Both the position numbers and the translations under genes were made by a program. A stretch of 64,000 nt of DNA from Sporosarcina highlanderae (GTDB taxonomy: Bacteria > Bacillota > Bacilli > Bacillales_A > Planococcaceae), in NCBI RefSeq assembly GCF_030433715.1, contig NZ_JAROCC010000009.1, forward strand, positions 1 to 64,000. Reading direction: 5' to 3'. The notes beneath the pieces are model-generated. The model saw only the letters and a program-made list of their open reading frames with translations, was not told the origin of the DNA and made no database searches. Below are positions 50,771-58,758 of the stretch, in pieces (position 1 is the stretch's first letter; the number at the start of each line of letters is the position of its first letter).

Positions 50771-52026
50771 TTGCAGAAAAAGCGGTATTAGGCTCGATGT
50801 TGAAAGAAAATTATTTGATAACTGACTCCGGTTTAGCCGTCTCACAATTTACAAATGCGGTCCATAAAATGATCTTCCAATCGATGAAGGAGCTGTACGC
50901 GAAAGGGATGACTGTCGACTTCATCACGTTGCTGACGATGAATAACCCGCAGGATTTAGGTGGAGCGAACTACATACACGACTTGACGAGCTATGCGCAA
51001 ATCGAAAAGTTCGATATCCATGTCGGAGCCATGCTTGACGTGTGGCGGGAACGAGAAAAGCATAATGTGCTGCATGTCGCTGCACAGGAGAACTGGCAAA
51101 TCGACCGCATCATGAGCGAGCTTGAGGCGCTCATCGACAACTGTGCAAGCGACCACTCGTCCATATCCGATCTGTTGGTCGACGTCTATGAAGCTCCATT
51201 TATCGAACAGGAAATCGCGGAAGGCTCAACGACGGGAATTAGACAGTTGGATGACATGACAAACGGGTTCCAGGATGGGGAATTGACGATTATCGCCGCA
51301 CGACCAAGCATGGGGAAATCGGACATCATGCTCCACTTAGCGAAGCATGCTGGCTGGAAAAATCGCCTACCGATTATCTTCTCGCTGGAAATGTCCGCTT
51401 CAAGCTTGCGGGACCGGCTGTTAGCCTCAACAGGCAGTTTTTCAAGAACCCGCATGCGAAATCCATATTTGCTTTTGAATGAAACCCAGAAATCCGCTTG
51501 GCCGAAAACAGTCGGCATGTTATCGAAAACGAGTATCCAATTTTTCGACCGCAGCAAACAGACCGTCGCGGAAATGCGGATGAAAGTACGGAAGATGATT
51601 CATGAAAACCCTGACAGGAAACCGGTCATCTTCATCGACTACTTGACGCTCATTCATTCCGAGGACACAAGCAGCAATATGCATCTGCGAATCTCGCAAA
51701 TTACAAAGGACTTAAAAGCAATGGCGCGCGAGTTCAATTGTCCAGTCATCACTCTTGCGCAACTGAGCCGAGCCGTCGAACAGCGGATGGACAAGCGCCC
51801 GCTCATGTCCGACCTGAGGGAGTCCGGCTCAATCGAGGAAGACGCCGACATCATCATCTTCCTTTACCGCAACGCGTACTACACCAAAGACGATACCGAC
51901 AGAACACTCGAACTAATCGTCTCGAAAAACAGGAACGGTCCTGTAGGAACAGTCGTCGCTGCGTACAACAAACATACAGGGGAGGTAGTTGGATTTGGAA
52001 CAAACCGTGAAAGAACTGCTCTATGA
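50767..52026 (+). CDS. Phage-type DnaB replicative helicase
   Basis: 419 residues, GTG start overlapping the previous TGA. N-terminal DnaB domain (EKAVLGSMLKENYLI), RecA-like core with Walker A ARPSMGKSD near 178, FIDYLTLIH as Walker B, and VITLAQLSRAVEQRMDKRPLMSDLRESGSIEEDADIIIFLYR. Slightly shorter than the chromosomal DnaB (~450). Codon use is GC-richer than in its neighbours, which supports transfer. Fragments of a second copy lie at 53743-53925. Confidence 0.9.
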   Translation: MIAEKAVLGSMLKENYLITDSGLAVSQFTNAVHKMIFQSMKELYAKGMTVDFITLLTMNNPQDLGGANYIHDLTSYAQIEKFDIHVGAMLDVWREREKHNVLHVAAQENWQIDRIMSELEALIDNCASDHSSISDLLVDVYEAPFIEQEIAEGSTTGIRQLDDMTNGFQDGELTIIAARPSMGKSDIMLHLAKHAGWKNRLPIIFSLEMSASSLRDRLLASTGSFSRTRMRNPYLLLNETQKSAWPKTVGMLSKTSIQFFDRSKQTVAEMRMKVRKMIHENPDRKPVIFIDYLTLIHSEDTSSNMHLRISQITKDLKAMAREFNCPVITLAQLSRAVEQRMDKRPLMSDLRESGSIEEDADIIIFLYRNAYYTKDDTDRTLELIVSKNRNGPVGTVVAAYNKHTGEVVGFGTNRERTAL

Positions 52027-52432
52027 CGCCATTTACTACGATGAATCCCTAGTAGCACACGCAGTCTATTACGCCGTACAAAAAGGAATCGTACATCTTG
52101 ATGAACCTGCAAGCCGGATTCCGAAAGAATTGGATTACACCGAGATTTTCAAAATGCGCGACGAAAACTATCTGCAAATGTGCACGATCAAGCTCTTCAC
52201 GATTCCGTTAGAACCGAAAAGACACGCGCTTTACCTTGCCGAAACGGAAGATGCCGCAAGGGCCAAGCACCACAAGATCTACGGCCAGCTTGCACAGCGC
52301 ATCATCGACATCAGCCATAGGATGGACTATCCGCTTTTCTACGAAGAGACTGGCCTTTCTAAAACATTCCGCGAGCTGAAGCGGGAGGCGGTGAAGTTTC
52401 CGTATTATGCGGGGGAGGTGTTGGGGAGGTAG
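51995..52432 (+). CDS. Phage-associated protein of unknown function
   Basis: 145 residues from TTG 51995, nine bases after GGGGAGG (TTG 51989 is closer to it), overlapping the helicase end. All-helical appearance: VKELLYDAIYYDESLVAHAVYYAVQKG, KHHKIYGQLAQRIIDISHRMD, then FRELKREAVKFPYYAGEVLGR. Not recognised. Its 3' end has a decayed second copy at 55022-55090, so it was part of the duplicated replication module. Confidence 0.65.
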   Translation: MEQTVKELLYDAIYYDESLVAHAVYYAVQKGIVHLDEPASRIPKELDYTEIFKMRDENYLQMCTIKLFTIPLEPKRHALYLAETEDAARAKHHKIYGQLAQRIIDISHRMDYPLFYEETGLSKTFRELKREAVKFPYYAGEVLGR

Positions 52433-52445
52433 GGGGAGAATGAAA

Positions 52446-52490
52446 AAGCAACGACCCTTTGCTAACTTGTTGACAGGGTCGTTGCTTCAA
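52446..52490 (+). terminator. Terminator of the replication module
   Basis: AAGCAACGACCCT / AGGGTCGTTGCTT with a 16-base loop; weak T tail (CTTCAA), preceded by GAAAAAG, so possibly stronger on the minus strand. Confidence 0.7.
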
Positions 52491-52612
52491 ATCAGGAAGG
52501 GGATTTCGGCTTCTCGAAAGTTATGGTTGAGTATTCTGTAAACTATGGATTGGCAATAGGTAGACTGTACTCTAATGTGAGGATTAGGGGATCGGGAAAG
52601 GGGTGTGTTTTT

Positions 52613-53236
52613 TTGGCTAAAAGATTTACTGTCATATTTAAAGATGGTGCAACCATGCTCATTTATGATGTAATTGACTTTGAATCAAAACAAATCGAGG
52701 AAATTAAAGCTATCGCAGCTGAATATGATAAAGATGCTATACGAAAAGCTGAAAAATATGGCATTCCTATTTCCTACCTCACTAAAAATCAAAAAAATAA
52801 TATTCTCGAGGAAAAAGAAAATATTCTTGGATCCAGTAGTCCCGAAGACCTTAAGTATAAAAAAATAGTTCAAATTGGTAGTCATTCCTTAGATCGAATT
52901 CTAAAACGTATCGGCTCTATTAGGGACAATGTAATTATCGACCTAATTGGAAGGGTAAAGGCGACAAATGCTGTGACCCAGGCACAATTCAAGGGATTTC
53001 CAACATTGTCTTATAGTTTGATTGAAAATGGAGATCCGCAAGAATATACATTTGCAATCAGTTTCGTAATTGCCAAAAGTGGTGTTCGTTTTATTAAAAT
53101 GATTACAGTTCATCTTAAAAACAATGAACCAGAAACGGTCCAATTCAGGGCAAGTGAATTAAACCCTGACTATTACCGCAAGTTGGCGAACATGAAGGAA
53201 TGGATAATCGAACACAATAAGAAACACCCAGATTGA
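52613..53236 (+). CDS. Unknown protein, possible toxin of a two-gene module
   Basis: 207 residues from TTG 52613, eight bases after AAAGGGGTG. N-terminal helical part (EEIKAIAAEYDKDAIRKAEKYGIP); C-terminal domain KIVQIGSHSLDRILKRIGSIRDNVIIDLIGRV followed by beta strands (FPTLSYSLIEN, YTFAISFVIAKSGVRFIKMITVHLK). The H-S-x-x-R helix then strands recalls DUF4258-like RNase toxins, but I am not sure. 100 bases before a small gene with an antitoxin-like sequence. Confidence 0.55.
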   Translation: MAKRFTVIFKDGATMLIYDVIDFESKQIEEIKAIAAEYDKDAIRKAEKYGIPISYLTKNQKNNILEEKENILGSSSPEDLKYKKIVQIGSHSLDRILKRIGSIRDNVIIDLIGRVKATNAVTQAQFKGFPTLSYSLIENGDPQEYTFAISFVIAKSGVRFIKMITVHLKNNEPETVQFRASELNPDYYRKLANMKEWIIEHNKKHPD

Positions 53237-53333
53237 TTCGGTAAAGAATTAGGATTAAAATGTATGTATATAGGGAATTGATAGAAGAGGGGGATGCACA
53301 ATGCATAAAACGATAGTTAGGGAGGTTGCCGCC

Positions 53334-53555
53334 ATGAAACCGGGAACCAAATCATTAACAAAAGACGTAAAATGGACTATTGATGAAAAAGCATATGTAG
53401 TAAAAAACGTACCTTATTCTATATTACCTGCTGAAGAGAATGAGTATTTCGATATGGATGTTTCTATTCGTTTAACTATGATACGTGATTTAATGTATAT
53501 GAATGAAATACCAGCTGTTATTGATTATAGTGTCGTAAGCGATTTTGAAGTTTAA
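53334..53555 (+). CDS. Small protein, possible YgiT-like antitoxin without zinc site
   Basis: 73 residues from ATG 53334, eight bases after GGGAGG; ATG 53301 (84 residues) is also served by GAGGGGG. AYVVKNVPYSILPAEENEYFDMDVSIRL mirrors the VKNVPA-x-CPxCGEEYFD pattern of YgiT antitoxins, with both Cys pairs absent. Predicted beta hairpin plus helix. The partner would be the 52613 gene. Speculative. Confidence 0.5.
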   Translation: MKPGTKSLTKDVKWTIDEKAYVVKNVPYSILPAEENEYFDMDVSIRLTMIRDLMYMNEIPAVIDYSVVSDFEV

Positions 53556-53590
53556 AGTTTAACACATATAAAATAAAATTCCTGACTACT

Positions 53591-53622
53591 GCTGCTCAAA
53601 TTGATTAGGGAGCAGCTTTTTT
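53591..53622 (+). terminator. Terminator of the two-gene module
   Basis: GCTGCTC / GAGCAGC stem, 12-base loop, TTTTTT tail. Confidence 0.75.
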
Positions 53623-53742
53623 ACGTTGGAAAAACTAATCAAGTGAGCGCTAATAACCTTAATAGTTGGAATAAGGTATTTTTTGATGCCGGTTTATCAT
53701 TTATTTTTGAAATGCTGTAGACGCTGGCATTATCCATAATAG

Positions 53743-53925
53743 CTTTGCCGTCTCACAATTTACAAAAATGGTCCATAAAATGATCCTCCATTCGATGAAG
53801 GTGTCGTGGAAATATCTACATCAGGCTTGCGGCGAGACAGTCTTCTCTCTACAACTTGGGATATCCGCTTTGCCGAATACAATTGGGGACTATTTTTAGG
53901 ATTCCTGAAAGCGAACCGGACTCTA
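53743..53925 (+). pseudogene. dnaB helicase remnants (second copy)
   Basis: 53748-53806 matches helicase codons near 50833-50895 (GCCGTCTCACAATTTACAAA and GGTCCATAAAATGATC are shared); the following 100 bases match pieces near 51388-51510 (GCTTGCGG, GAAATCCGCTTGGCCGAA) after large deletions. No open frame remains. Confidence 0.7.
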
Positions 53926-53943
53926 GTGAAGGTTTATAAAAAG

Positions 53944-53984
53944 ATCACCTAAAACGTTGATTTGTCAGCGTTTTAGGTGATATA
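53944..53984. terminator. Strong hairpin before the YjzC-like gene end
   Basis: ATCACCTAAAACG / CGTTTTAGGTGAT, 13-bp perfect stem, 12-base loop; probably terminates the minus-strand gene 53996-54160. Confidence 0.75.
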
Positions 53985-53995
53985 AACTTTTATTA

Positions 53996-54160
53996 TCATT
54001 GTTTTTCCCACTTACGTCCTTTTTCTTGTGTTGGAGGAAGTCTATCCCCTCTATCAATTTCAACAATACGAGGTTTGGGTACATCGCCACCTCTAGGACC
54101 TACTTCTTTATAAGTGCCAGGCGGTTGATTATCCATTCCTGGTTTTTTTAAATCCTTCAA
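53996..54160 (-). CDS. YjzC-like small protein
   Basis: 54 residues from TTG 54160, eight bases after a perfect AGGAGGTGAT. It reads KKPGMDNQPPGTYKEVGPRG, then IVEIDRGDRLPPTQEKGRKW. The KPGxxxPxxGxYxEVGPRG plan and the Pro/Gly-rich, basic composition match the YjzC family of small Bacillus proteins of unknown function. No signal or helix. A terminator follows its stop. Confidence 0.75.
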   Translation of the reverse strand: MKDLKKPGMDNQPPGTYKEVGPRGGDVPKPRIVEIDRGDRLPPTQEKGRKWEKQ

Positions 54161-54181
54161 TATATATCACCTCCTATATTT

Positions 54182-54221
54182 ATTATCATACCACTTTGAT
54201 TTTTCAGAGTGGCATGATAAT
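54182..54221. promoter_or_regulatory. Perfect-looking 16-bp hairpin near the YjzC-like promoter
   Basis: ATTATCATACCACTTT / AGAGTGGCATGATAAT with an 8-base loop, 22 bases upstream of the YjzC-like start. Without a T-run; operator or mRNA-leader structure. Confidence 0.5.
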
Positions 54222-54353
54222 AGTAGTGAATAATAAAATGTGTATTTGTAGTTTTACATTTAAGGAATAAACAGAGCATGACACTCATTTAATAGACGTC
54301 GTTTTTTTTATTTGTTAATTAGATTATATAAAGAGGTTGGGGGGATTTGAAAA

Positions 54354-54893
54354 TTGAATATATTAGAAAATATAGTTACAGAATTATCTCCAGAAGAATT
54401 TGAAGTGTATTGTCTAAATTTAATTAAGTCTACAAGTAGTGCCTTTGAACACGCCAAGATTACTCACAATCAAGTTATTAAAACTTATGATGGTAATTAT
54501 CAACTTGACGGCCTAATAGAATTTACTCATTTAGGGATAAATTATAAAGCTGTAGTTGAATGTAAAAAATATAAAAATAAAATTAAACGCTCTCAAATTC
54601 AAATTCTATACGATACAGTACAAAGAGTAGGTGCTAACAAAGGCATTTTTATATCAACTTCCAGTTTTCAAGAAGGTGCAATGGAATATGCTAAAACTCA
54701 TGGAATTACGTTATTACAAATAGTAGATGGATTTGTAATGACGGTACAAAACTCATTACCATCTAAGATGATAATTAATTTTTGTCCACCTAAATATTCT
54801 TTTGCTATGTATAATTTGGATTTAAAATGTCCATCAGGATTTGTTTATGAAGGTCGTACAGAGCAGTTAAGAGACATATTGCTAAATATATAA
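54354..54893 (+). CDS. Stand-alone Mrr-like restriction endonuclease domain
   Basis: 179 residues, TTG start after GGGGGGATT. PD-(D/E)xK fold of the Mrr_cat type: Asp52 in NYQLDGLIEF, Glu69 and Lys71 in AVVECKKYK, then KRSQIQILYDTVQRVGANKGIFISTSSFQEGAMEYAKTHGITLL. Such proteins cut modified or foreign DNA; without an Mrr N-terminal DNA-binding domain it may need a partner. Very AT-rich compared with the helicase genes upstream. Isolated gene in a defence-rich area. Confidence 0.82.
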   Translation: MNILENIVTELSPEEFEVYCLNLIKSTSSAFEHAKITHNQVIKTYDGNYQLDGLIEFTHLGINYKAVVECKKYKNKIKRSQIQILYDTVQRVGANKGIFISTSSFQEGAMEYAKTHGITLLQIVDGFVMTVQNSLPSKMIINFCPPKYSFAMYNLDLKCPSGFVYEGRTEQLRDILLNI

Positions 54894-54935
54894 AAGGAGT
54901 GAACTAATATTATTCCGAACTAATGAAATGATTTC

Positions 54936-54980
54936 GGTTCCAGGTTATCGTTGAATTTTGAATCATTTAGAAACCAAGTC
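54936..54980 (+). repeat. GGTTCT palindrome, copy 4 (degenerate)
   Basis: GGTTCCAGGTTATCGTTGAAT...ATTTAGAAACC. Confidence 0.6.
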
Positions 54981-55021
54981 TCACTTACTAATACTGCGAA
55001 GGGTCAGGTCACTCCCAAAAG

Positions 55022-55090
55022 TTCAGCTAACCGAATCGGCAGGCGGTCAAATTTCCTTATAATGCGATGGAGGTTGTGGGGACATAGGTG
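55022..55090 (+). pseudogene. Remnant of the 51995-52432 gene end
   Basis: GCGGTCAAATTTCCTTATAA and GATGGAGGTTGTGGGGACATAG align with the last 20 codons of 51995-52432 at about 75% identity. No open frame. Together with 53743-53925 this marks a lost second copy of the replication module. Confidence 0.55.
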
Positions 55091-55117
55091 AATTAAAACA
55101 ACGTTCGAATTAATTTG

Positions 55118-55158
55118 AGGTTCTCATTGAATTTCGAATTGTTCCAGTACCTGGTACC
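55118..55158 (+). repeat. GGTTCT palindrome, copy 5
   Basis: AGGTTCTCATTGAATTTCGA...CCAGTACCTGGTACC; GGTACC right end. Confidence 0.75.
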
Positions 55159-55169
55159 TTTCATTATTA

Positions 55170-55315
55170 GGTGTCAGTGCTACACGCTATTCAGGCAATA
55201 CACTAAAATTGCGTAAAGTAAAGAAAAAAGCCAACTAAATAAACAATTAGTGGCTTACTTCACGCATATATATAACTTTTTATAGAATTGTCATAAATCT
55301 GTATTGCACAGGCCC
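55170..55315 (+). repeat. Diverged GGTACC-type element with inner hairpin
   Basis: Left GGTGTCAGTGCTACACGCTATTC and right TTGTCATAAATCTGTATTGC-ACAGG parallel the 137-bp element ends. The centre is replaced by an extra stem (GTAAAGTAAAG / CTTACTTCAC and AAGCCAACTA / TTAGTGGCTT). Confidence 0.6.
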
Positions 55316-55321
55316 TACAGA

Positions 55322-55603
55322 TTAATCCCTATTTTCCAATCCAAATCTTTTTGCATTACGGGCTTTAGCCCGTTCAGCTTCTACTTCTCGATTACGGGGT
55401 TCGGCATTCGTTACTAATGTGTTAAGTAAATTCTGTGTAGCAATAACCACTTCCTCAACAGCACGATTAATAGCGTCTTCATTCGCCTTGGATGGCTTAC
55501 TGAAACCAGAAACCTTCCGAACATATTGGAGCGATGCTGCATATATTTCGTCCGTCGTAGCTGGAGGGTGAAAATTAAACAGTGTTTTAATGTTACGACA
55601 CAT
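55322..55603 (-). CDS. DUF2277 protein
   Basis: 93 residues starting CRNIKTLFNFHPPATTDEIYAASLQYVRKVSGFSKPSK, the signature of DUF2277, with a C-terminal EVEAERAKARNAKRFG helix. Small conserved cytoplasmic protein of unknown function, present as a single gene in many bacteria. The start is ATG 55603, after AACGATATG-type sequence; the ribosome site is weak. No links with neighbours visible. Confidence 0.9.
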   Translation of the reverse strand: MCRNIKTLFNFHPPATTDEIYAASLQYVRKVSGFSKPSKANEDAINRAVEEVVIATQNLLNTLVTNAEPRNREVEAERAKARNAKRFGLENRD

Positions 55604-55736
55604 ATCGTTCGCCTCATTTGTTAGTTTTTTTCGATTGTATTACAAAGTGGTATTAGGCAACCAAACAATTTCGAATTGAACGGGTGCAGGGTACCTAACA
55701 AGGTGATAATAAAAAATTAGTCCCTATTCCCGGAAG

Positions 55737-56171
55737 TTATTTATGATTAAATAAATACAGGGAGATAAACAGTAAAATAATAGCTAAGGATTTTTTAAAA
55801 TCGATCGGTTTAACTTCTCCGCCAAATAGTCCTAAATGATCGATAATCGCTCCCAATAAGATCTGCCCAGCAATGACGGCAATGAGCGTAGGTGCAACGC
55901 CAAGCTTTGGCACGATTAATATTGTTACGATCACATAAAACGCACCTAACAGACCACCGAGTAATTGCCATTTGGGGACTGTGGAAACCGCCATAAAATT
56001 TCCTTTACCAAAAAATAAAACAATAAAAAATAATGCAAGTGTACCTATAACAAATGAGATTAGGGAAGCTTCTAATACCCCCGTCCTTTTCCCTAATCCA
56101 CCATTAATTTGTACTTGAAAGGCGACTGCAGCACCGCCTAACATCGCTAACAATGGAAATAATAGCTTCAC
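55737..56171 (-). CDS. DMT-family transporter, YdcZ/DUF606 type
   Basis: 144 residues, GTG start after AAGGGGTGGG. Five membrane helices: LLAMLGGAAVAFQVQINGGLGKR, SLISFVIGTLALFFIVLFFG, LLGGLLGAFYVIVTILIVPKLG, LIAVIAGQILLGAIIDHLG, SLAIILLFISLYLF. The QxQxNxxLG and GxxxQ patterns are those of DUF606 half-transporters, which form dimers. Substrate unknown. Confidence 0.87.
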   Translation of the reverse strand: MKLLFPLLAMLGGAAVAFQVQINGGLGKRTGVLEASLISFVIGTLALFFIVLFFGKGNFMAVSTVPKWQLLGGLLGAFYVIVTILIVPKLGVAPTLIAVIAGQILLGAIIDHLGLFGGEVKPIDFKKSLAIILLFISLYLFNHK

Positions 56172-56373
56172 AAACCCACCCCTTATAATGATAGTGAATG
56201 GTGACTCCCATAAGTTGCTGATGAGAGCCGATATCTAATTTCATGCTAACATAATACGAATACCTTTTGTCATACTTTTTAGTGAATGGTAATCAAACGA
56301 GCCCAGGTATTGTGCATTATTTGCGCTACAGTTGCAACGACTGTAGCGATGATTCTCTATACACCAAAAGAAA

Positions 56374-56505
56374 AAAGTAACCACCCTCCGCTAACATCCA
56401 CGTAAGCAGGGTAGTTACTCCTTTGCAAAAATCATCATTACTGGCCAACCGCACTTAATGCGGTATGTCCGTTGCACTGACCAGATGTTCCCGTATCTGG
56501 TCTTT
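56374..56505 (-). other. Three-hairpin tail downstream of the Rpn pseudogene
   Basis: On the minus strand, in order: GACCAGAT / ATCTGGTC, CCGCATTAAGTGCGG, and AGTAACTACCCT / AGGGTGGTTACT followed by TTTTTTC. The last is a good terminator. The compact series looks like a conserved 3' structure of the nuclease element. Confidence 0.6.
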
Positions 56506-56567
56506 TCTTATTATATGCTCATATTACCACAACCAAACGGAGTTTCATGTTAACACTCATAATGAAG

Positions 56568-57180
56568 TCAATTATTGGCCATATTATTGATAATCAAGTG
56601 AACCTCTTCTTTCGATAAACCGGTCACCTTACATATTAAATCTAGTGGGGCCGATTCATCATACATCTTCAGAACAAACTCCTTTTTTGCATGTTCCTTT
56701 CCTCGATTCTCCGCCTCTTCCAATCTGGTAAGCTGATCCCGTAATGCAAATTCTCGGCTGATGGCTAAATCGACAGTTTCCGGATCCATACTAAGTCTGC
56801 GAATCTCATCGAAAGCTTCTTTAAAAGCGGAACTTTCCATAGCGACTTCCTCCTTTGCTTTTTGATCACCTTTGAAAAATAATAACCATTTTTCCAAATC
56901 ATCCATGTCGGTTACTGGTTTTTCTCCCTGTCTTCCAATTTGTAATGCGTGGATTTCCAAGTGGTCGGAGAAGATTACGCCGGACAATGGTTCTATTAAT
57001 AGGAATGTACTATGAATCCCGCTTGAAGGCAACAGTTCAAAATCAGTGATGATGATTTGGATGACCTTCTTCAACTGCGTGTAGGGATCACTGCTTTTAA
57101 ACTGGGTTGTATAAGTTTTCGCCCAATAGTAAAGTACCCGCTCATTGAAAGCGGGATAAAAGCGATAACAGAGAAAACGT
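56568..57180 (-). pseudogene. Rpn/PD-(D/E)xK nuclease-family transposase, 5'-truncated
   Basis: The frame can be followed upstream of the ATG at 57074 through RFYPAFNERVLYYWAKTYTTQ to about 57180, where similarity ends; the N-terminal nuclease core (D...ExK) is missing. The remaining part has LKKVIQIIITDFELLP, a helical REFALRDQLTRLEEAENRGKEHAKKEF and a C-terminal VTGLSKEEV helix typical of Rpn proteins. Rpn proteins promote recA-independent recombination. Inactive here unless the short ORF has another use. Confidence 0.78.
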
Positions 57181-57537
57181 TACTCTCTAAGGCAAAAAAG
57201 GGAATACTAAGGTTTCTTTATCTGCCTTTTTAGGTGCTTATTAAAGGGTAAATTGTGACAGACCCTAATGCGGTGAGAAAGAAATTCCGCTTTGGAGGAA
57301 CCAAACCCAACAGTTTCATTTACTTCGGTCGTTCCCTTTTTTCGTAGACAATCATAAGTACATCGCACTATTCTTTGCTAAAAACATTCCCTCACACATT
57401 TCCATACTGAATACTATGGAAATTACATAGAAGATTGGTATAATGATAGTAGGTTAGGAGTAATCAGTATTATTAAAATTATTAAATATAAATACCCATC
57501 AAATACCGGCTGAATCGGTTCACGCTAGGAGGTAAAA
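57181..57537. other. Gene-free stretch upstream of the TIR gene
   Basis: No gene seen. The last 60 bases carry GGTAGGTTAGGAG and the ribosome site CTAGGAGGTAAAA for the next gene; ATAATGATAG near 57441 may belong to its promoter. Confidence 0.5.
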
Positions 57538-58566
57538 ATGAAACAAAATAAACCTAAAGTCTTCATTGGTTCCTCAAGGGAAGCAATTCCTTATGCTACT
57601 GCTGTTCATGAGGATCTAAGATATGTTGCAGAAGTTACACCTTGGTTTGCTGGAACATTCAACCCATTAAAATACACCATGGAAGACCTTGAAACACAAT
57701 TGGATTATAATGATTTCGCTGTCTTTATATGCTCCCCAGATGATATTATTAACATCCGTGGGGCTACTTTTCTAATTACACGAGATAATACTTTATTTGA
57801 GATGGGTTTGTTCTGGGGGAAATTAAGAAGAGGACGCGTATTTTATTTAATTCCGGATTTAACTCCAAAGGAAATAAGTGGGATGAAAATTGAAGATTAT
57901 CACCTTCTTTCAGATTTAGTTGGAATTAATCCTTTGTTATACGAAATACGTAGTACACCTAATCCTGCCGCTTCGGTAAGTATTGCGTGTGGTCGAATAA
58001 AAAGCATTATACAGGAACTTGGCTTTTATTTAGATCCTAAAATTGAGCTGGAAAAGGCACAATTAAGACAAAAAGAACGGGATGCAGTTTCACTTTTCCT
58101 GCTTAAATTGGCTAAAGAACTTATACAATCCGATAAACATAGGCTTTACGAATTTTTAACTGATGCTCTCCGAAGTGTATATGCCATTCATCCTGGTTTT
58201 AACATTGATGGGGTTGGTGTATGGAAGAAAGTAGGTACCGAAGGTCTAAAACATGTTGCGGGGAAAGTCGGTAATGTCAACTTTTACTCTTTCGGTGCTA
58301 ATGATGGATTGGAAGAAAATCATCCTGATCGGGTTTTAGTTATAGATTGTTATATTAAAGGTGAAGAAATTATTTTCTTAACAAAAGAACATTTGTTTAA
58401 AACTTATTTAATATGTTACCCTATAGGAAAAGAATTAGTTTTAACCGTAACGATAACGGGTAATGAAGTATTGACTGATGAAGAAACAGTAAATCATATT
58501 TTTGCCAATGAAGAACTCATAAAAACCATAAATTATCTTTTTTGGGAGGTGCTTTTGAATGACTAG
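57538..58566 (+). CDS. TIR-like (CAP12/PF10137-type) protein with C-terminal sensor-like domain
   Basis: 342 residues, ATG after AGGAGGTAAAA. Residues 6-160 match the predicted nucleotide-binding TIR-like family: KVFIGSSREAIPYATAVHEDL, VTPWFAGTF, LDYNDFAVFICSPDD, RDNTLFEMGLFWGKLRRGRVFYLIP, where Glu88 is the expected NADase residue. Residues about 180-342 are a separate alpha/beta domain (FLTDALRSVYAIHPGF, VLVIDCYIKGEEIIFLTKEHL) that looks GAF-like. Such proteins act as NAD-depleting effectors in anti-phage systems. Overlaps a small second gene by eight bases. Confidence 0.82.
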   Translation: MKQNKPKVFIGSSREAIPYATAVHEDLRYVAEVTPWFAGTFNPLKYTMEDLETQLDYNDFAVFICSPDDIINIRGATFLITRDNTLFEMGLFWGKLRRGRVFYLIPDLTPKEISGMKIEDYHLLSDLVGINPLLYEIRSTPNPAASVSIACGRIKSIIQELGFYLDPKIELEKAQLRQKERDAVSLFLLKLAKELIQSDKHRLYEFLTDALRSVYAIHPGFNIDGVGVWKKVGTEGLKHVAGKVGNVNFYSFGANDGLEENHPDRVLVIDCYIKGEEIIFLTKEHLFKTYLICYPIGKELVLTVTITGNEVLTDEETVNHIFANEELIKTINYLFWEVLLND

Positions 58567-58741
58567 ATATATCGATTTAGTTGCAGCAAAAAAACAAGTT
58601 GCTGAAACAAAGGTTTTCAATAAAGGAAAGCTAGTTGTTGGTGTAAAAGCGATTGCTCCGGTAAAAGGACTAGAACGAAAAGGTACCGTTGTTTATAGAC
58701 GTAAAGTTGAATACGGTAATCCTTTCATGAGTGAAAATTAA
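58559..58741 (+). CDS. Small basic partner of the TIR-like protein
   Basis: 60 residues, ATG seven bases after GGGAGGTGC, overlapping the TIR gene stop. TRYIDLVAAKKQVAETKVFNKGKLVVGVKAIAPVKGLERKG, rich in Lys/Val, no Cys, no membrane helix, predicted beta. Not recognised. The overlap suggests obligate co-production, as with a regulator, inhibitor or adaptor of the effector. Confidence 0.6.
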   Translation: MTRYIDLVAAKKQVAETKVFNKGKLVVGVKAIAPVKGLERKGTVVYRRKVEYGNPFMSEN

Positions 58742-58758
58742 TCGAAAAGATGCCCTTA

